Counted from the stretch's first letter, positions 7,371 through 17,431 are shown. The stretch: DNA of 64,000 bases from Brucella pseudintermedia (GCF_008932435.1 NZ_WBWE01000015.1:59391-123390); one strand, 5' to 3'. Notes: generated from the sequence alone by a model not told the origin. Numbers and translations: made by a program.

Positions 7371-10285
7371 CAGTTCTCCTCCTTCGTTGCGGCAAGCTTT
7401 TCGACACGGTGTTTGCGGAGTGATTGGTGCGCGAGAGCGATCAGAACGAGGACTGTGGCGCCGACCACGAGGGTAAAGACACCAAGATCGAACAGCAGCG
7501 CGCTGGCTGTCGGCATTTTCCCGATATGCGGTATTTCAGTATACTGGAAAAAGGTTGTGAGGAACGGATAGCCGAAGAACCACGATCCAGCGCCGGTTGC
7601 GCCGGCCAACAGCAGGCCCATCCCTATCCAGCGCAGGGGCAGGATGCGCAGGCGATCCTCCACCACGCGCGCGCCAGAGGCCAGATATTGCAGCAGGAAA
7701 GCGATTGCGAGCGTGATACCCGCCGCAAATCCGCCGCCCGGCAGATCGTGGCCACGGAGGAAGAGATGCACTGCCAGAACGACGATCACCGGGAAAAGCC
7801 ATTGCATGATGACGGACGGCACGGCCAGATAATCGGCCAGCGTTTCACCTGCCTTGCGGTCGGGCGCTGCCTCGTCATAGGCGTCCTGAATTTTTTGCTG
7901 GGCTGTCGATCCGGTTGTATCGGGCGCAGGACGGAAACGCCGCAGCAGCGCAAAGACCGTAAGACCGACAATGCCAAGGACCGCGATTTCGCCAAACGTA
8001 TCAAAAGCGCGGAAATCCACCAGAATGACATTCACGACATTCTTGCCGCCGCCGCCTGAATAGGCGTTTTCGAGGAAATAGTCGCCGATGCTGCTGGGCG
8101 AGAGGCGCGTCATGACAGCATAGGCGATAACGGCCACCCCCGCACCGCTGCCGATGGCAAGCAGGAGATCGCGATAACGGCGGATGCGAGGACCGATCTG
8201 CACCGGAAGCGGATCGGGATCTTCCCAACGCTTCGGCAGCCAGCGAAGCCCAAGCAACAACAAAACGGTAGTGACGATCTCGACCAGCAACTGGGTCACC
8301 GCAAGGTCGGGTGCGGACAGCCAGACGAAGGTAATGCAGGTGGTGAGCCCTGCCCCGCCCAGAAGAATGAGGGCGGCCAGCCGGTGAAACTTCGCCTGAT
8401 AGGCCGCGCCGATGGCGCAGGCTCCGCCGAGTATCCAAAGCCCGGCAAAGATCGGGCCAACTGGCTGCGGCCCAAGCGAACCGGACTGCAATCCGGCGGC
8501 GAAAATCGGCCAGGCAGCGGCAAGCACGGCCACTGCGACCACAATGCGGAGCTGCGGCTGCAGACGGCGCGTGCTGAGAAAAGCTTCCGCCTTGCGCGCC
8601 CAGTTCCACGACAGCGTCACCAGAACGCGCTCGAAAATGCGCTGCCCCTGCAAGTGCCGGAAAAGCGGTGGACCGTCTTCGCTCGTAGCGAGATAATTCT
8701 TCAGCATCCAGTGCAGGAGAATGCCGCCGATCATGGCTACGATACTCATCATCAGCGGCAGGTTGATACCGTGCCAGACCGAGAGACTGTATTCCGGCGT
8801 GGCCTGGCCCAGCACCGACAGCACGGCCGAATGCAGGAACGGCCCGATGGACAGTCCCGGAATGATGCCGATCAACAGGCAAAGCAGGACCAGAAGCTCG
8901 ATAGGGCGACGCATCCAGTGGGGCGGCTCGTGCGGCTCGTGTGGCAGATCATGCGGCGGCGGCCCGAAGAATGTCGAATAGATGAAGCGTACCGAATAGG
9001 CGACGGTGAAGATGCCCGCGATGGTGGCCACGTAGGGCGTTATAGTGTCGAGCCAGGACGCCATGTGGGTTTCGACCGCCTCGGCGAAGAACATTTCCTT
9101 GGAAATGAACCCGTTGAGCAGCGGCACGCCAGCCATGGCCGCGCTCGCCACCATGGCGAGCGTCGCCGTATAGGGCATGGGACGCAAGAGCCCGCTCAGC
9201 TTGCGCATATCGCGCGTGCCGGTTTCATGATCGATGATACCCGCGGCCATGAAAAGCGATGCCTTGAAGATCGCATGGTTGACCATATGGAAGATCGCTG
9301 CGACTGCCGCCAGCGGACTGCCAAGGCTGAGCAAAACGGTAATCAGGCCGAGATTGCTGATGGTCGAATAGGCGAGCAGGCCTTTGAGGTCCTGTTGGAA
9401 AACCGCAAAGAAACTGGCGATCAGAAGCGTGATCAGGCCAGCCGAACCGACGATCCAGAACCATTCTTCCGTTCCGCTGAGAACCGGCCACAGGCGGGCG
9501 AGCAGAAAGACGCCAGCCTTCACCATGGTCGCCGAGTGCAGATAGGCCGAAACGGGCGTCGGCGCTGCCATGGCGTTCGGAAGCCAGAAATGAAAGGGAA
9601 ACTGCGCGCTTTTGGTGAACGCGCCAAGCAGGATCAGGATGAGCGCCACGCTGTAGAGCGGATGCGTGCGAACGAGATTGCCCGCCCCGAGAACCTTGTC
9701 GAGATCGTAGCTTCCAACGATATGCCCGAGGATCAGAACGCCTGCCAGCAGGCAGAAGCCGCCGATGCCGGTCACGGTCAGCGCCATGCGCGCACCATCG
9801 CGGGCGCTTGCATTGTGATACCAATAGCCGATCAGCAGAAATGAGAAGATGCTGGTCAGTTCCCAGAAGACCGCAAGCAATATCAGATTGCCCGACAGGA
9901 CCACGCCAAGCATCGATCCCATGAAGGACAAAAGGAACGAGAAGAACCTCGGCACCGGGTCTTCAGGCGACATGTAATAGCGCGCATAAATGACGACCAG
10001 AAGGCCGATGCCCGTTATAAGCATCGCGAAAAGCCAGGCAAAGCCGTCCATCCGGAAAGTGACGTTGAGTCCATAGGCCGGCAACCACTCCACGGTGCCG
10101 CGAAGCACCTTGCCGTCCGACACAATGGGATAAAGGCTGGCGGTGACGATAAAGGCGACAAGCGCAATCGCTGCCGTAAACCAAGCCGAACCGCTACGAT
10201 CCGCCCCCCTGAATAGTCCGGTTATGGCGCTGCCGAGAAATGGTAGAAGGACAAGCAGGAAAAGCATTCTGCCGTCCATCGTCAT
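7370..10285 (-). CDS. mrpA: Mrp antiporter fused subunits A and B
   Basis: 971 residues. Residues ~1-780 are MrpA (NuoL-like, with the AYLHSATMVKAGVFLLARL and FHMVNHAIFKASLFM motifs, then a C-terminal extension). Residues ~800-960 match MrpB (MnhB: LFLRGHDLPGGGFAAGI, then hydrophobic helices). The A+B fusion defines group 2 Mrp systems such as the rhizobial Pha (pH adaptation) antiporter. AGGAGG lies 10 bases before the ATG at 10285. First gene of the operon; expected role is Na+ or K+ efflux and alkaline pH tolerance. Substrate preference cannot be read from sequence. Confidence 0.95.
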   Translation of the reverse strand: MTMDGRMLFLLVLLPFLGSAITGLFRGADRSGSAWFTAAIALVAFIVTASLYPIVSDGKVLRGTVEWLPAYGLNVTFRMDGFAWLFAMLITGIGLLVVIYARYYMSPEDPVPRFFSFLLSFMGSMLGVVLSGNLILLAVFWELTSIFSFLLIGYWYHNASARDGARMALTVTGIGGFCLLAGVLILGHIVGSYDLDKVLGAGNLVRTHPLYSVALILILLGAFTKSAQFPFHFWLPNAMAAPTPVSAYLHSATMVKAGVFLLARLWPVLSGTEEWFWIVGSAGLITLLIASFFAVFQQDLKGLLAYSTISNLGLITVLLSLGSPLAAVAAIFHMVNHAIFKASLFMAAGIIDHETGTRDMRKLSGLLRPMPYTATLAMVASAAMAGVPLLNGFISKEMFFAEAVETHMASWLDTITPYVATIAGIFTVAYSVRFIYSTFFGPPPHDLPHEPHEPPHWMRRPIELLVLLCLLIGIIPGLSIGPFLHSAVLSVLGQATPEYSLSVWHGINLPLMMSIVAMIGGILLHWMLKNYLATSEDGPPLFRHLQGQRIFERVLVTLSWNWARKAEAFLSTRRLQPQLRIVVAVAVLAAAWPIFAAGLQSGSLGPQPVGPIFAGLWILGGACAIGAAYQAKFHRLAALILLGGAGLTTCITFVWLSAPDLAVTQLLVEIVTTVLLLLGLRWLPKRWEDPDPLPVQIGPRIRRYRDLLLAIGSGAGVAVIAYAVMTRLSPSSIGDYFLENAYSGGGGKNVVNVILVDFRAFDTFGEIAVLGIVGLTVFALLRRFRPAPDTTGSTAQQKIQDAYDEAAPDRKAGETLADYLAVPSVIMQWLFPVIVVLAVHLFLRGHDLPGGGFAAGITLAIAFLLQYLASGARVVEDRLRILPLRWIGMGLLLAGATGAGSWFFGYPFLTTFFQYTEIPHIGKMPTASALLFDLGVFTLVVGATVLVLIALAHQSLRKHRVEKLAATKEEN

Positions 10286-10618
10286 GCGCCACAGGCCTCC
10301 TAGCCGAAATCAAGGTTGATCCGAAGCAGGCACCGCTCAAGAAAACAGCAACAGAATCGCTCCGGCAAGTTGTAGAGAGGAATCATATGTTCCGATGGCG
10401 TTATTATGACGGGCCACGGAACATTATGGCAATAGCTTTCAATGGCTTATCGCGCGGATTTGAATCTTTTTATGGTTTCTCTCGGCAAAAAATCTATAAT
10501 TTATCACTTGCTGTGAACCACGATGGCTCACAATCGGAGAGAGCACTCCGAAAATCTTTCAGCCGAATGACATAATCTTATCGGAAGATCGTCGCAGGAA
10601 TGGCTTCTGAGGAAGTTG
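10286..10618. other. AT-rich intergenic region upstream of the mrp operon
   Basis: About 330 bases holding the mrp promoter and the 3' end of the flavoprotein gene (both genes are on the minus strand). The middle (10380-10560) is clearly AT-richer than its flanks. No ORF here has a ribosome site or family resemblance. No clear terminator or riboswitch was recognised. Confidence 0.4.
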
Positions 10619-11941
10619 TTATCCTTCAAGCAAAATCCCCGACAGCCGCTCCGCCTGAACGCGAATATCCGGTACGGCTGTGACCTCCCAGAATGCGCCT
10701 TTCGTAACCGGTCCGATAGCGAAGAACGGACCGGATGGCTCGCCTCGCGCGTTGAGAAGCTGAAGGTCGCGGGTAACGTCCAGCCCCAGATCGAGCGCAT
10801 CCGGGCGAGCCAAGCCATGCTCCATGAGGCCGATCAATGCCGCGTTGCGGGTTGTCGAGAAACGCGAGTTGCCGCCACGGCAATCAATGACAGCCGCCAC
10901 ATGCAGCTTCTCGAATTTTTCGCTACGCCGCGGACGATAGCGGATTTCCATCCCTCTCCCTTCGACGCGCACCGAAACGAGATGACCCGCTGCGATTTTG
11001 AGCTGTCCGGTATCCGTTGCAGATTCGATACGATCCGCCACAGCGGGCGCCATTCGATGACGATGGACATCCCACCATGGGCGAAGATGCCGTAGAAAAC
11101 TGCGGCGCTGGGACGTCGGCAATCCTGCCCATATATGCTGCGTGTGCGGGCGCAGACCGTCCATCACACCGCGCCAGCCGAAGCCCGATTTTTCTGCTTC
11201 CGCCATCATGCCGCGCACGCGCCGAATGAGCTTGGAAAGCCCGAGCGATACCGGAAGATCATCCGCGGCAACCGGATAAACTTGCGCGGGGGCGTGGCGG
11301 GCAGGTAGAAGCCCGCGACGGGAAATGGCATATATTTTCGCACGGTGTCCGCTATCCAGCAATGACAATACGCTATCGACCATTGAAAGGCCGGTACCGA
11401 ATATCGCCACGGGCGCATCTGTCGGCACATCGAAATAGCCGTTACTTGACCAGTATTCCGTAATCTGGCTAGCGGATTTCGCAATGGCGGCCTCGTTGCC
11501 CGTCGCAAGAATGACGGCATCGGCCACAAATGTTTCGCCGGTTTCGGTAACAACAGCCGGCCTGCCAGCTTTTAGCGCCACATCAACGACGCCAGTTCTC
11601 TCAACCGTCAGTCGCCGATCGCCAGCGGAAAGATCGGGCTCGATCAAATGTTTTAGATAGGAGCGGTAGAGTTTACGCGGCGCAAAACTGTGCGGCTCCC
11701 AACTGCCGCTGTTCGTCTGCAACCAGTTGAAGAAGTGATCCGGTTGATCGGGAAACGCACTCATATTGCTGGCGCGCACGTTAAGCAGATGGCTGGGATT
11801 CTCGGTCGCATAAGCTATCGCCGCTCCTAACCTGTCGAACCGTTCGAAAATTCGCACGGTCGATTCCGGCGAACGCCGGAGCAATTGTGCAGCCAGAATG
11901 ATGCCGCTTGCCCCGGCGCCGATGATGATAAATGACTTCAA
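10619..11941 (-). CDS. FAD/NAD(P)-binding oxidoreductase (YdhS-like)
   Basis: 440 residues. An N-terminal Rossmann motif GAGASG (residues 8-13) for FAD, the stretch YATENPSHLLNVRASNMSAF, and a second nucleotide-binding segment (AVIFGTGLSMVDSVLSLLDSG) mark the uncharacterised FAD-NAD(P)-binding family (COG4529). The substrate is unknown; family members have been suggested to act as amine/hydroxylating monooxygenases. It stands alone, divergent from the nitroreductase gene to its right. Confidence 0.85.
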   Translation of the reverse strand: MKSFIIIGAGASGIILAAQLLRRSPESTVRIFERFDRLGAAIAYATENPSHLLNVRASNMSAFPDQPDHFFNWLQTNSGSWEPHSFAPRKLYRSYLKHLIEPDLSAGDRRLTVERTGVVDVALKAGRPAVVTETGETFVADAVILATGNEAAIAKSASQITEYWSSNGYFDVPTDAPVAIFGTGLSMVDSVLSLLDSGHRAKIYAISRRGLLPARHAPAQVYPVAADDLPVSLGLSKLIRRVRGMMAEAEKSGFGWRGVMDGLRPHTQHIWAGLPTSQRRSFLRHLRPWWDVHRHRMAPAVADRIESATDTGQLKIAAGHLVSVRVEGRGMEIRYRPRRSEKFEKLHVAAVIDCRGGNSRFSTTRNAALIGLMEHGLARPDALDLGLDVTRDLQLLNARGEPSGPFFAIGPVTKGAFWEVTAVPDIRVQAERLSGILLEG

Positions 11942-12172
11942 ACTTTCGTGACCTCATCCCATTTACCGACGACACCCCGAAAAGAGCGTCGTCAAAGTTC
12001 GCCCCGTAAATCTCACTATTTTTGTTAGATTCCAACAAAGAGCCGCTCTTGTAAACCCTTCAAAACCGGGAAGATTGCTGTGCGAACAGTGCGCTATTAA
12101 CCCGTGTTCGTTGGAAATCTGCGATGGGAAAGTAAACAGTCACGTGAAACTGGCCGCATATCATTGACAGTG

Positions 12173-12185
12173 TGTTTCAGAAACA
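12173..12185. promoter_or_regulatory. Short palindrome in the divergent control region
   Basis: TGTTTC-A-GAAACA is a perfect 6-base inverted repeat immediately after TTGACA (12164-12169), about 115 bases upstream of the nitroreductase start. It may be an operator over a -35 element. The rest of the region (11942-12300, ~360 bases) has no gene and should contain the divergent promoters. Confidence 0.3.
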
Positions 12186-12300
12186 TGGGCTGGCTTCCCC
12201 TGCACGAATAGCACTATCTAGCCACCATCACCCAACAGGTTGCCTTCGAAAATTCCCAAGCCGGACAGCCTGCCAGACCGCTGAAACACAGGACCCAGTC

Positions 12301-12900
12301 ATGAATAATTCCCTGCTGAATTCCATTAAGAAGCGCCGCACGCAGTATGCTCTGGGCAAGTCTCTTCCGCTGTCGAACGAAGAGGTTGCCGAGTTGATCC
12401 GCGAGGCGGTCAAGCACACACCTTCCTCGTTCAACTCGCAGAGTTCGCGAGCCGTAATCCTGTTTGGCGCCGAGAGCGACAAGCTCTGGAACATTGTCAA
12501 GGAAACGCTGCGCCAGATCGTGCCAGCCGACGCTTTCGCGCAGACGGAAGCCAAGGTCGACAGTTTCGCTGCCGGTGCCGGTACGGTTCTGTTCTACGAA
12601 GACCAGAATGTCGTTAAGGGCCTTCAGGAAAACTTCCCGCTCTACGCCGACAACTTCCCGGTCTGGTCCGAACAGTCGGGCGGCATGGCACAGCATTCGG
12701 TCTGGACCGCACTGGCCAATGCAAACATCGGCGCGAGCCTCCAGCACTACAACCCGCTGATCGATCAGGAAGTTGCCCGGACCTGGGACGTTCCGGCCTC
12801 GTGGAAACTTCGCGCCCAGATGCCGTTCGGCTCGAACGAACAGCCCTTCGGCGAAAAGGCTTTCATGGACGACGCCGACCGTTTCAAAGTCTTCTTTTAA
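12301..12900 (+). CDS. Nitroreductase family protein (HBN1/FRM2-like)
   Basis: 199 residues of the small FMN-dependent nitroreductase fold. The N-terminus SIKKRRTQYALGK contains the FMN-phosphate-binding arginines, followed by REAVKHTPSSFNSQSSRAVIL and later GMAQHSVWTALANANIGASLQHYNP. This pattern belongs to the fatty-acid-repression/HBN1 subgroup. Likely reduces nitro or quinone compounds with NAD(P)H in the cytoplasm. The ATG at 12301 is preferred because the family homology begins there; a longer upstream extension has no support. Confidence 0.9.
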   Translation: MNNSLLNSIKKRRTQYALGKSLPLSNEEVAELIREAVKHTPSSFNSQSSRAVILFGAESDKLWNIVKETLRQIVPADAFAQTEAKVDSFAAGAGTVLFYEDQNVVKGLQENFPLYADNFPVWSEQSGGMAQHSVWTALANANIGASLQHYNPLIDQEVARTWDVPASWKLRAQMPFGSNEQPFGEKAFMDDADRFKVFF

Positions 12901-12923
12901 GCGTGCATCGCCTTGAAAAAAAG

Positions 12924-12951
12924 AGCCGGAGGAGTTTCCTTCGGCTTTTTT
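12924..12951 (+). terminator. Rho-independent terminator after the nitroreductase gene
   Basis: AGCCGGAGGA pairs with TCCTTCGGCT (one G-U) around a 3-base loop, followed by six T. Confidence 0.9.
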
Positions 12952-13061
12952 CAGCATCAATCTTACGAAGCAGGTGATTCTTCGAAACCAGACTGTCGAG
13001 CGTCACCATCTCTAGAGCCGTCTGCGACGGAGCGGGTTTCTTCAACATGATCCAATGAATC

Positions 13062-13090
13062 ACAAACCCTGAACAAGGCCAAGGGTTTGT
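13062..13090 (-). terminator. Possible hmu operon terminator
   Basis: Perfect 9-base stem (ACAAACCCT / AGGGTTTGT) with an 11-base loop, 37 bases beyond the hmuV stop. The minus-strand tail is only moderately T-rich, so it may be factor-assisted. The remainder of 12952-13126 holds no gene. Confidence 0.45.
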
Positions 13091-13126
13091 CAGCAGTCTG
13101 ACCCGGGCTTGCTGCCGGACCTTTTT

Positions 13127-13930
13127 TTATTCCGCAACTGCGCGATAAGCAGACTGCGGCAATACGAAAGGCACACCCCTTTCGGGCGGAACGCCCACTC
13201 GCAACGAGCATTCATAGACACGTTCGAGCCGTTCATCGGTCAGCGCTTCACGGGGCGTGCCTATGACGTCAAGCTTGCCCTTGCTCATCACTGCGACACG
13301 ATCGGCGAACATGGCAGTCAGGTTAAGGTCGTGCAGGATCGCGATCACTCCACCGCCTGCCGCCGCAAAATCCCTCGCGATCTCCATCACCACGATCTGA
13401 TGGCGAATATCGAGGCTTGAAATCGGCTCGTCCAGAAACAGATAACGCGCCTCGCCGTCCACGACCGGCTTCCAGACCTGACATAGGACGCGGGCAAGCT
13501 GCACGCGCTGTTGCTCTCCGCCGGAAAGCTCCTGATAGAGCCGTCCGCCGAAACCGGCAAGATCAACCCTTTGCAAGGCAAGATCAGGCAACCACTTTTC
13601 TTCATTACGTGAAACGCCGCTATAGCCACCTGTAAGCCCGATCTTTACGATCTCGCGAACCGTGAAGGGAAATGACAAGGCGCTCGCCTGCGGCAGCACC
13701 GCCCGCCGTGCTGCCATTTGCCACGGCTTGATTTCGGCGAAGGATTGGCCGTCCAGACGGGCTATTCCCGTATAGGCGATGTCACCCGAAAGCGCACGCA
13801 GCAGCGTCGTCTTGCCGGAGCCGTTTGGCCCGACGATCGCCGTCACCTCGCCCGGCTTGGCGGAAAAGCCGATGTCGCTGATGATGTTTTTGCCCGACAG
13901 GCTTACGCTCAATGAATTTGTTTCAATCAT
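13127..13930 (-). CDS. hmuV: Haem ABC importer ATPase HmuV
   Basis: 267 residues, cytoplasmic ATPase of the haem importer. Walker A GPNGSGKTT (about residue 34), Q-loop region VLPQASALSFPFTV (typical of HmuV), signature LSGGEQQRVQLARVL, Walker B YLFLDEPISSLD, and switch His in ILHDLN. Last gene of hmuPSTUV, 7 bases after hmuU, forming HmuU2V2 with the permease. Confidence 0.96.
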   Translation of the reverse strand: MIETNSLSVSLSGKNIISDIGFSAKPGEVTAIVGPNGSGKTTLLRALSGDIAYTGIARLDGQSFAEIKPWQMAARRAVLPQASALSFPFTVREIVKIGLTGGYSGVSRNEEKWLPDLALQRVDLAGFGGRLYQELSGGEQQRVQLARVLCQVWKPVVDGEARYLFLDEPISSLDIRHQIVVMEIARDFAAAGGGVIAILHDLNLTAMFADRVAVMSKGKLDVIGTPREALTDERLERVYECSLRVGVPPERGVPFVLPQSAYRAVAE

Positions 13931-13937
13931 GATCGCC

Positions 13938-15050
13938 TCACAGATCGAGCAGGCCGCGCTGGCGCAGCAATATCCAGAGGAAGAACGGCGCCCCGAAAAG
14001 CGCTGTGATGATGCCGATAGGCAATTCCGCCGGAGCCACGAACGTGCGGCTTACCGCATCCGCCAGCAGCAGAAGAGTAGCACCCAGCAGGGCCGATGCT
14101 GGCAGCAGATAGCGATGATCCGGACCGATCCCGAGGCGCAGCATATGCGGCACCACGATACCGATAAAGCCGATCCCGCCGGCGACGGCGACGGTCGCAC
14201 CGGTGGCGGCGGCAACCGTAACGATGGCGATGCTCTTGATGCGCTGCACCTGAATGCCGAGATGGCCAGCGGCAGCTTCTCCAAGAGCCAGCGCATTGAG
14301 CCCCCGCGCCAGCAAGGGCGATACCACCAGAACAGCAGCAATGATCGGACCTGCGGCGCCAATCTTCGCCCAGGTGGAACCGGCAAGTGAGCCCAGCCCC
14401 CAAAAGGTCAGGTCGCGGAGTTGGCGGTCATCGGCAAGATAGATAAGTCCGCCGGTCGCAGCACCTGCCAGAGCACTCAGCGCAATGCCAGCCAATAGCA
14501 TGGTTGCAACAGAGGTTCGTCCTCGTCGTGTCGCGATACGATAGAGCAGAAAAGTGCTGCAAAGTCCGCCCAGAAATGCGGCCAGCGGCAGCGCATAGAC
14601 GCCAAGCATGGTAATGACAGGCGCAAGAATCGTGCCTCCCAGAACGATCATGGATACCGCGCCAAGGCTCGCTCCCGCAGAAACGCCGACGAGACCCGGA
14701 TCGGCCAGCGGATTGCGGAAAAGGCCCTGCATCACCGCACCGGAAACGGCGAGCCCCGCCCCTATCAGCATACCCATGACGATGCGCGGCAGGCGGATTT
14801 CCATGATGATCAGATGATCGCGCCGAAAAGCATCCGCGCCCTCGGCTCCGCCGGAGGTCAGGGCGCGCAGAACCGAAAGCACGGATGCATCCGAAGCGCC
14901 AGCCGTTAGGCTGAAAAGAGCAGCGATGCACAAGGCTACCGCAAGCAATATGATGGTGAGCCGCGCGCGTGCTGCGCGATCTCCCGTGACATTTTCTGGA
15001 TGACGCGCTGCAATGCGCTGTTCGCGCGCCACGCGACCTTGGATCGTCAT
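13938..15050 (-). CDS. hmuU: Haem ABC importer permease HmuU
   Basis: 370 residues, FecCD/BtuC-type permease with about ten membrane helices. Conserved segments are LRLPRIVMGMLIGAGLAVSGAVMQGLFRNPLADPGLVG and, near the C-terminus, GFIGIVVPHMLR and GAPFFLWIL. A ~30-residue hydrophilic N-terminus precedes the first helix. Passes haem delivered by HmuT across the inner membrane. Confidence 0.95.
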   Translation of the reverse strand: MTIQGRVAREQRIAARHPENVTGDRAARARLTIILLAVALCIAALFSLTAGASDASVLSVLRALTSGGAEGADAFRRDHLIIMEIRLPRIVMGMLIGAGLAVSGAVMQGLFRNPLADPGLVGVSAGASLGAVSMIVLGGTILAPVITMLGVYALPLAAFLGGLCSTFLLYRIATRRGRTSVATMLLAGIALSALAGAATGGLIYLADDRQLRDLTFWGLGSLAGSTWAKIGAAGPIIAAVLVVSPLLARGLNALALGEAAAGHLGIQVQRIKSIAIVTVAAATGATVAVAGGIGFIGIVVPHMLRLGIGPDHRYLLPASALLGATLLLLADAVSRTFVAPAELPIGIITALFGAPFFLWILLRQRGLLDL

Positions 15051-15104
15051 TTCGAATTATCCTTGCAGGCAGGCTCGCGCTTGAACCAAGCAAGCCTGAC
15101 CATG

Positions 15105-15995
15105 TTATTGCCCCGCGGGAGCGCCATAGAGTTTTGCCGACAGGTCACGAATGGCAGCGCCGGTTCGCGGGCCGAAACCCAACAGATAGGACGCCTCCAT
15201 CGACACGATGTTGCCGTTACGACCCGCTGGCGTTCCCGCGATAACCGGATTCTTCATGAGCGATTCCGCCGTCATCCCATCCGCACGTGTATCCATGATC
15301 AGGACCATGTCAGGCGCGGCCTTTTCAATGGCCTCATCGGTCAGTTGCTTGTATCCATGATACTCGCTGATGACGTTTTCACCGCCGGCAAGCCTGATCA
15401 TGCCATCAGCCGCAGTGCCAGTGCCAGAGGCCATCATGCGCCCTCCCGGAGCCGACAGCACGAAAAGCACACGCTTGCGGGGAGTATATCCCGCAGCGGC
15501 CTTTTCAGCCGCTTCAATATCACGAGAAACTTCGGCGGCGAGTTCCTTGGCCTTGTCTTCTTGACCGAGGGCTTTGCCCACGATCTCGATTTTCCTGACG
15601 ACGCTTTCGCCTGTGAAAGCCTCCGGCACGACAATCATCGGCACGGACGCTTTTTTCAGAACATCGAGCGTATCCTGCGGGCCACTTCCTTCGAGGAGCA
15701 AAATGCCGGTCGGATTAACCGAAAGAACGCCTTCGGGCGCAAGCTGGCGCATATAGCCGACATCGTGCAGCTTCTTCACGTCCTCGGGATAAACGCTCGT
15801 CTGGTCACGTCCGGCGAGCATCTTTTCCGCGCCGAGAGCATAGACTATTTCCGTCAGCGACCCGCCAACGGAAACGATGCGCGACGTGTCGGTGAAATGA
15901 TCGACCATCTCGGCGCGCGCGGAACCAGTTGCCAGCGACAAAGCGACAGCGACCAGAGCGGCCCCATGCCTGAATCGCAATGAAATGAACGACAT
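15105..15995 (-). CDS. hmuT: Periplasmic haem-binding protein HmuT
   Basis: 296 residues from the ATG at 15995. A signal peptide (hydrophobic core ALVAVALSLA, cleavage after SARA near residue 28) precedes a cluster A-II/III binding-protein fold with RIVSVGGSLTEIVYALG, typical of HmuT/BhuT. A GTG nine bases upstream would add three residues but is less likely. Delivers haem to HmuUV. Two bases-scale spacing from hmuS indicates one transcript. Confidence 0.93.
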   Translation of the reverse strand: MSFISLRFRHGAALVAVALSLATGSARAEMVDHFTDTSRIVSVGGSLTEIVYALGAEKMLAGRDQTSVYPEDVKKLHDVGYMRQLAPEGVLSVNPTGILLLEGSGPQDTLDVLKKASVPMIVVPEAFTGESVVRKIEIVGKALGQEDKAKELAAEVSRDIEAAEKAAAGYTPRKRVLFVLSAPGGRMMASGTGTAADGMIRLAGGENVISEYHGYKQLTDEAIEKAAPDMVLIMDTRADGMTAESLMKNPVIAGTPAGRNGNIVSMEASYLLGFGPRTGAAIRDLSAKLYGAPAGQ

Positions 15996-16005
15996 CGCGG
16001 CCACC

Positions 16006-17082
16006 CTATGCAGCCGACGAGTGCGGCAGACGCGGAAGATTTTCCACGATCATGCGCCAGTCCGCCAGTTCCGCTTCGCCTTCGTGACGCTCACCGAAGA
16101 ACTGAACGATCAGTTCGCCCCTGGCATCATAGGCTTCAAGCGATGTGACATGACCGTCCTTCGTCGGCTTGCGCACGACCCAGACATCAGCGATGTGATC
16201 GAGGCGCAGATGCATATGGAAAGTCGGGTCCAGCACGTTCAGCCACGGGCCCATCATCTTGATCTCGTGGATCGGCCCCGTATGAATCTGGATGCAGCCG
16301 CGGCTGCCGACAAAACACATGATCGGCAGCTTTTCCTGCACCGCATGGTTCATCATGGCCTCGACCGACGACGTATCGACCCGCCACGCGAAATCGTGAC
16401 CGGCAAGATGCACGGCCTGATGCCGGTCAACCCCGAAATCCTTCAACAGCCCCACGAACTGATGCACGTCGGTGAGAGCGCCCCAGCGCTCGCGGAATGC
16501 GTCGATATCGAGCAGCGACACATCCGCCTTCGGCCCCTTGGGAGCGAGGATGCTTGTTTCGATGACCGGGGCCTGATCGCCTAACAGCATATCTGCAACG
16601 AGCGCCTCATAGGCTTCAACATTGGAAGCCGGGCGCAGGTGAATTTTGAAAACTGCCTCGCCGGTTGCGTCGAAGAATTGCAAGCTGCGGCGCGTGGCCT
16701 CACCATCCTGTTTGGCGACGGCAAAACCGTGCACCCAGTGTTTCGGGAAAATGCGAAGGTCGATTTCCTTGCCGAGCGCCAGCGAAGCATGCGCGCCCCA
16801 GACGGTCTTTTCAAAAGGGCCGATCTTTTCATGGACCACGCTTTCATTGCGTGTCAGCGCCATGATTTCCCCGACAGATGCGATGCGGTTCAAGAGCATT
16901 TCGACATCGGCGCGAATGCGCCGAGCCGAAATCGGCATCGTTTCCGGCTGCCCGCAATGTGCTGCAACAAAATCGGCTTCTGATATACCGAGGAACTGCG
17001 CAAAATCACGTTCGCGCATTTTCGGATTATCAGCCCGTGCCTTGAGAATCTCCTCTGGGGAGGGCTTGGTATGGGTCGTCAT
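16006..17082 (-). CDS. hmuS: Cytoplasmic haem-handling protein HmuS
   Basis: 358 residues of the HmuS/HemS/ChuS family: two repeats of a haem-binding domain, with the conserved stretch RNESVVHEKIGPFEKTVWG in the first half and FVGSRGCIQIHTGPIHEI in the second. Binds, traffics or degrades haem in the cytoplasm after import. Second gene of the hmuPSTUV operon. Confidence 0.95.
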   Translation of the reverse strand: MTTHTKPSPEEILKARADNPKMRERDFAQFLGISEADFVAAHCGQPETMPISARRIRADVEMLLNRIASVGEIMALTRNESVVHEKIGPFEKTVWGAHASLALGKEIDLRIFPKHWVHGFAVAKQDGEATRRSLQFFDATGEAVFKIHLRPASNVEAYEALVADMLLGDQAPVIETSILAPKGPKADVSLLDIDAFRERWGALTDVHQFVGLLKDFGVDRHQAVHLAGHDFAWRVDTSSVEAMMNHAVQEKLPIMCFVGSRGCIQIHTGPIHEIKMMGPWLNVLDPTFHMHLRLDHIADVWVVRKPTKDGHVTSLEAYDARGELIVQFFGERHEGEAELADWRMIVENLPRLPHSSAA

Positions 17083-17092
17083 CTGATGTTGC

Positions 17093-17377
17093 CTACTTGT
17101 TTAGGATGAGCTTGCCTTGGCGGGTGATCTTAAGGCGATAGAGCGAGCCGCCATGCTCTATGCCCACTTCCCGGGAGCCGTCGAAAAGTTCGCGGCTACC
17201 ATAGGTTTTCAGTCGCGGCTCAAGCGCGCTCTCGCTGAAGCAAGATTTTGTCTGAACCGGAATAGATCCGTTCGAATCGCTGTGAAGCTGGCTTTCGGAA
17301 ATGCGATTTGCGGCGCGTTCGGAAACGGGTCCGCGCGGCAAACGCACCTGCATGTCGATATGGATTCGCCTGTTCAT
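17093..17377 (-). CDS. hmuP: HemP/HmuP haem uptake co-regulator
   Basis: 94 residues. The C-terminal ~40 residues (SRELFDGSREVGIEHGGSLYRL then ITRQGKLILNK) are the HemP/HmuP signature; the N-terminal half is variable and basic. In Bradyrhizobium HmuP is a coactivator needed with Irr for expression of the outer-membrane haem receptor. The ATG at 17377 has GAGGCGAG upstream. It heads the hmu operon and is divergent from the receptor gene. Confidence 0.9.
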   Translation of the reverse strand: MNRRIHIDMQVRLPRGPVSERAANRISESQLHSDSNGSIPVQTKSCFSESALEPRLKTYGSRELFDGSREVGIEHGGSLYRLKITRQGKLILNK

Positions 17378-17431
17378 TTTCTCGCCTCAGCATCGACTTT
17401 CCGCATGGTGATGGCAGCAAATTTGTTTTGT

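Noticed and set aside
8384..9844. 486-codon open frame on the plus strand
   Set aside because: Antisense to mrpA; GC-rich codon structure produces the long frame.
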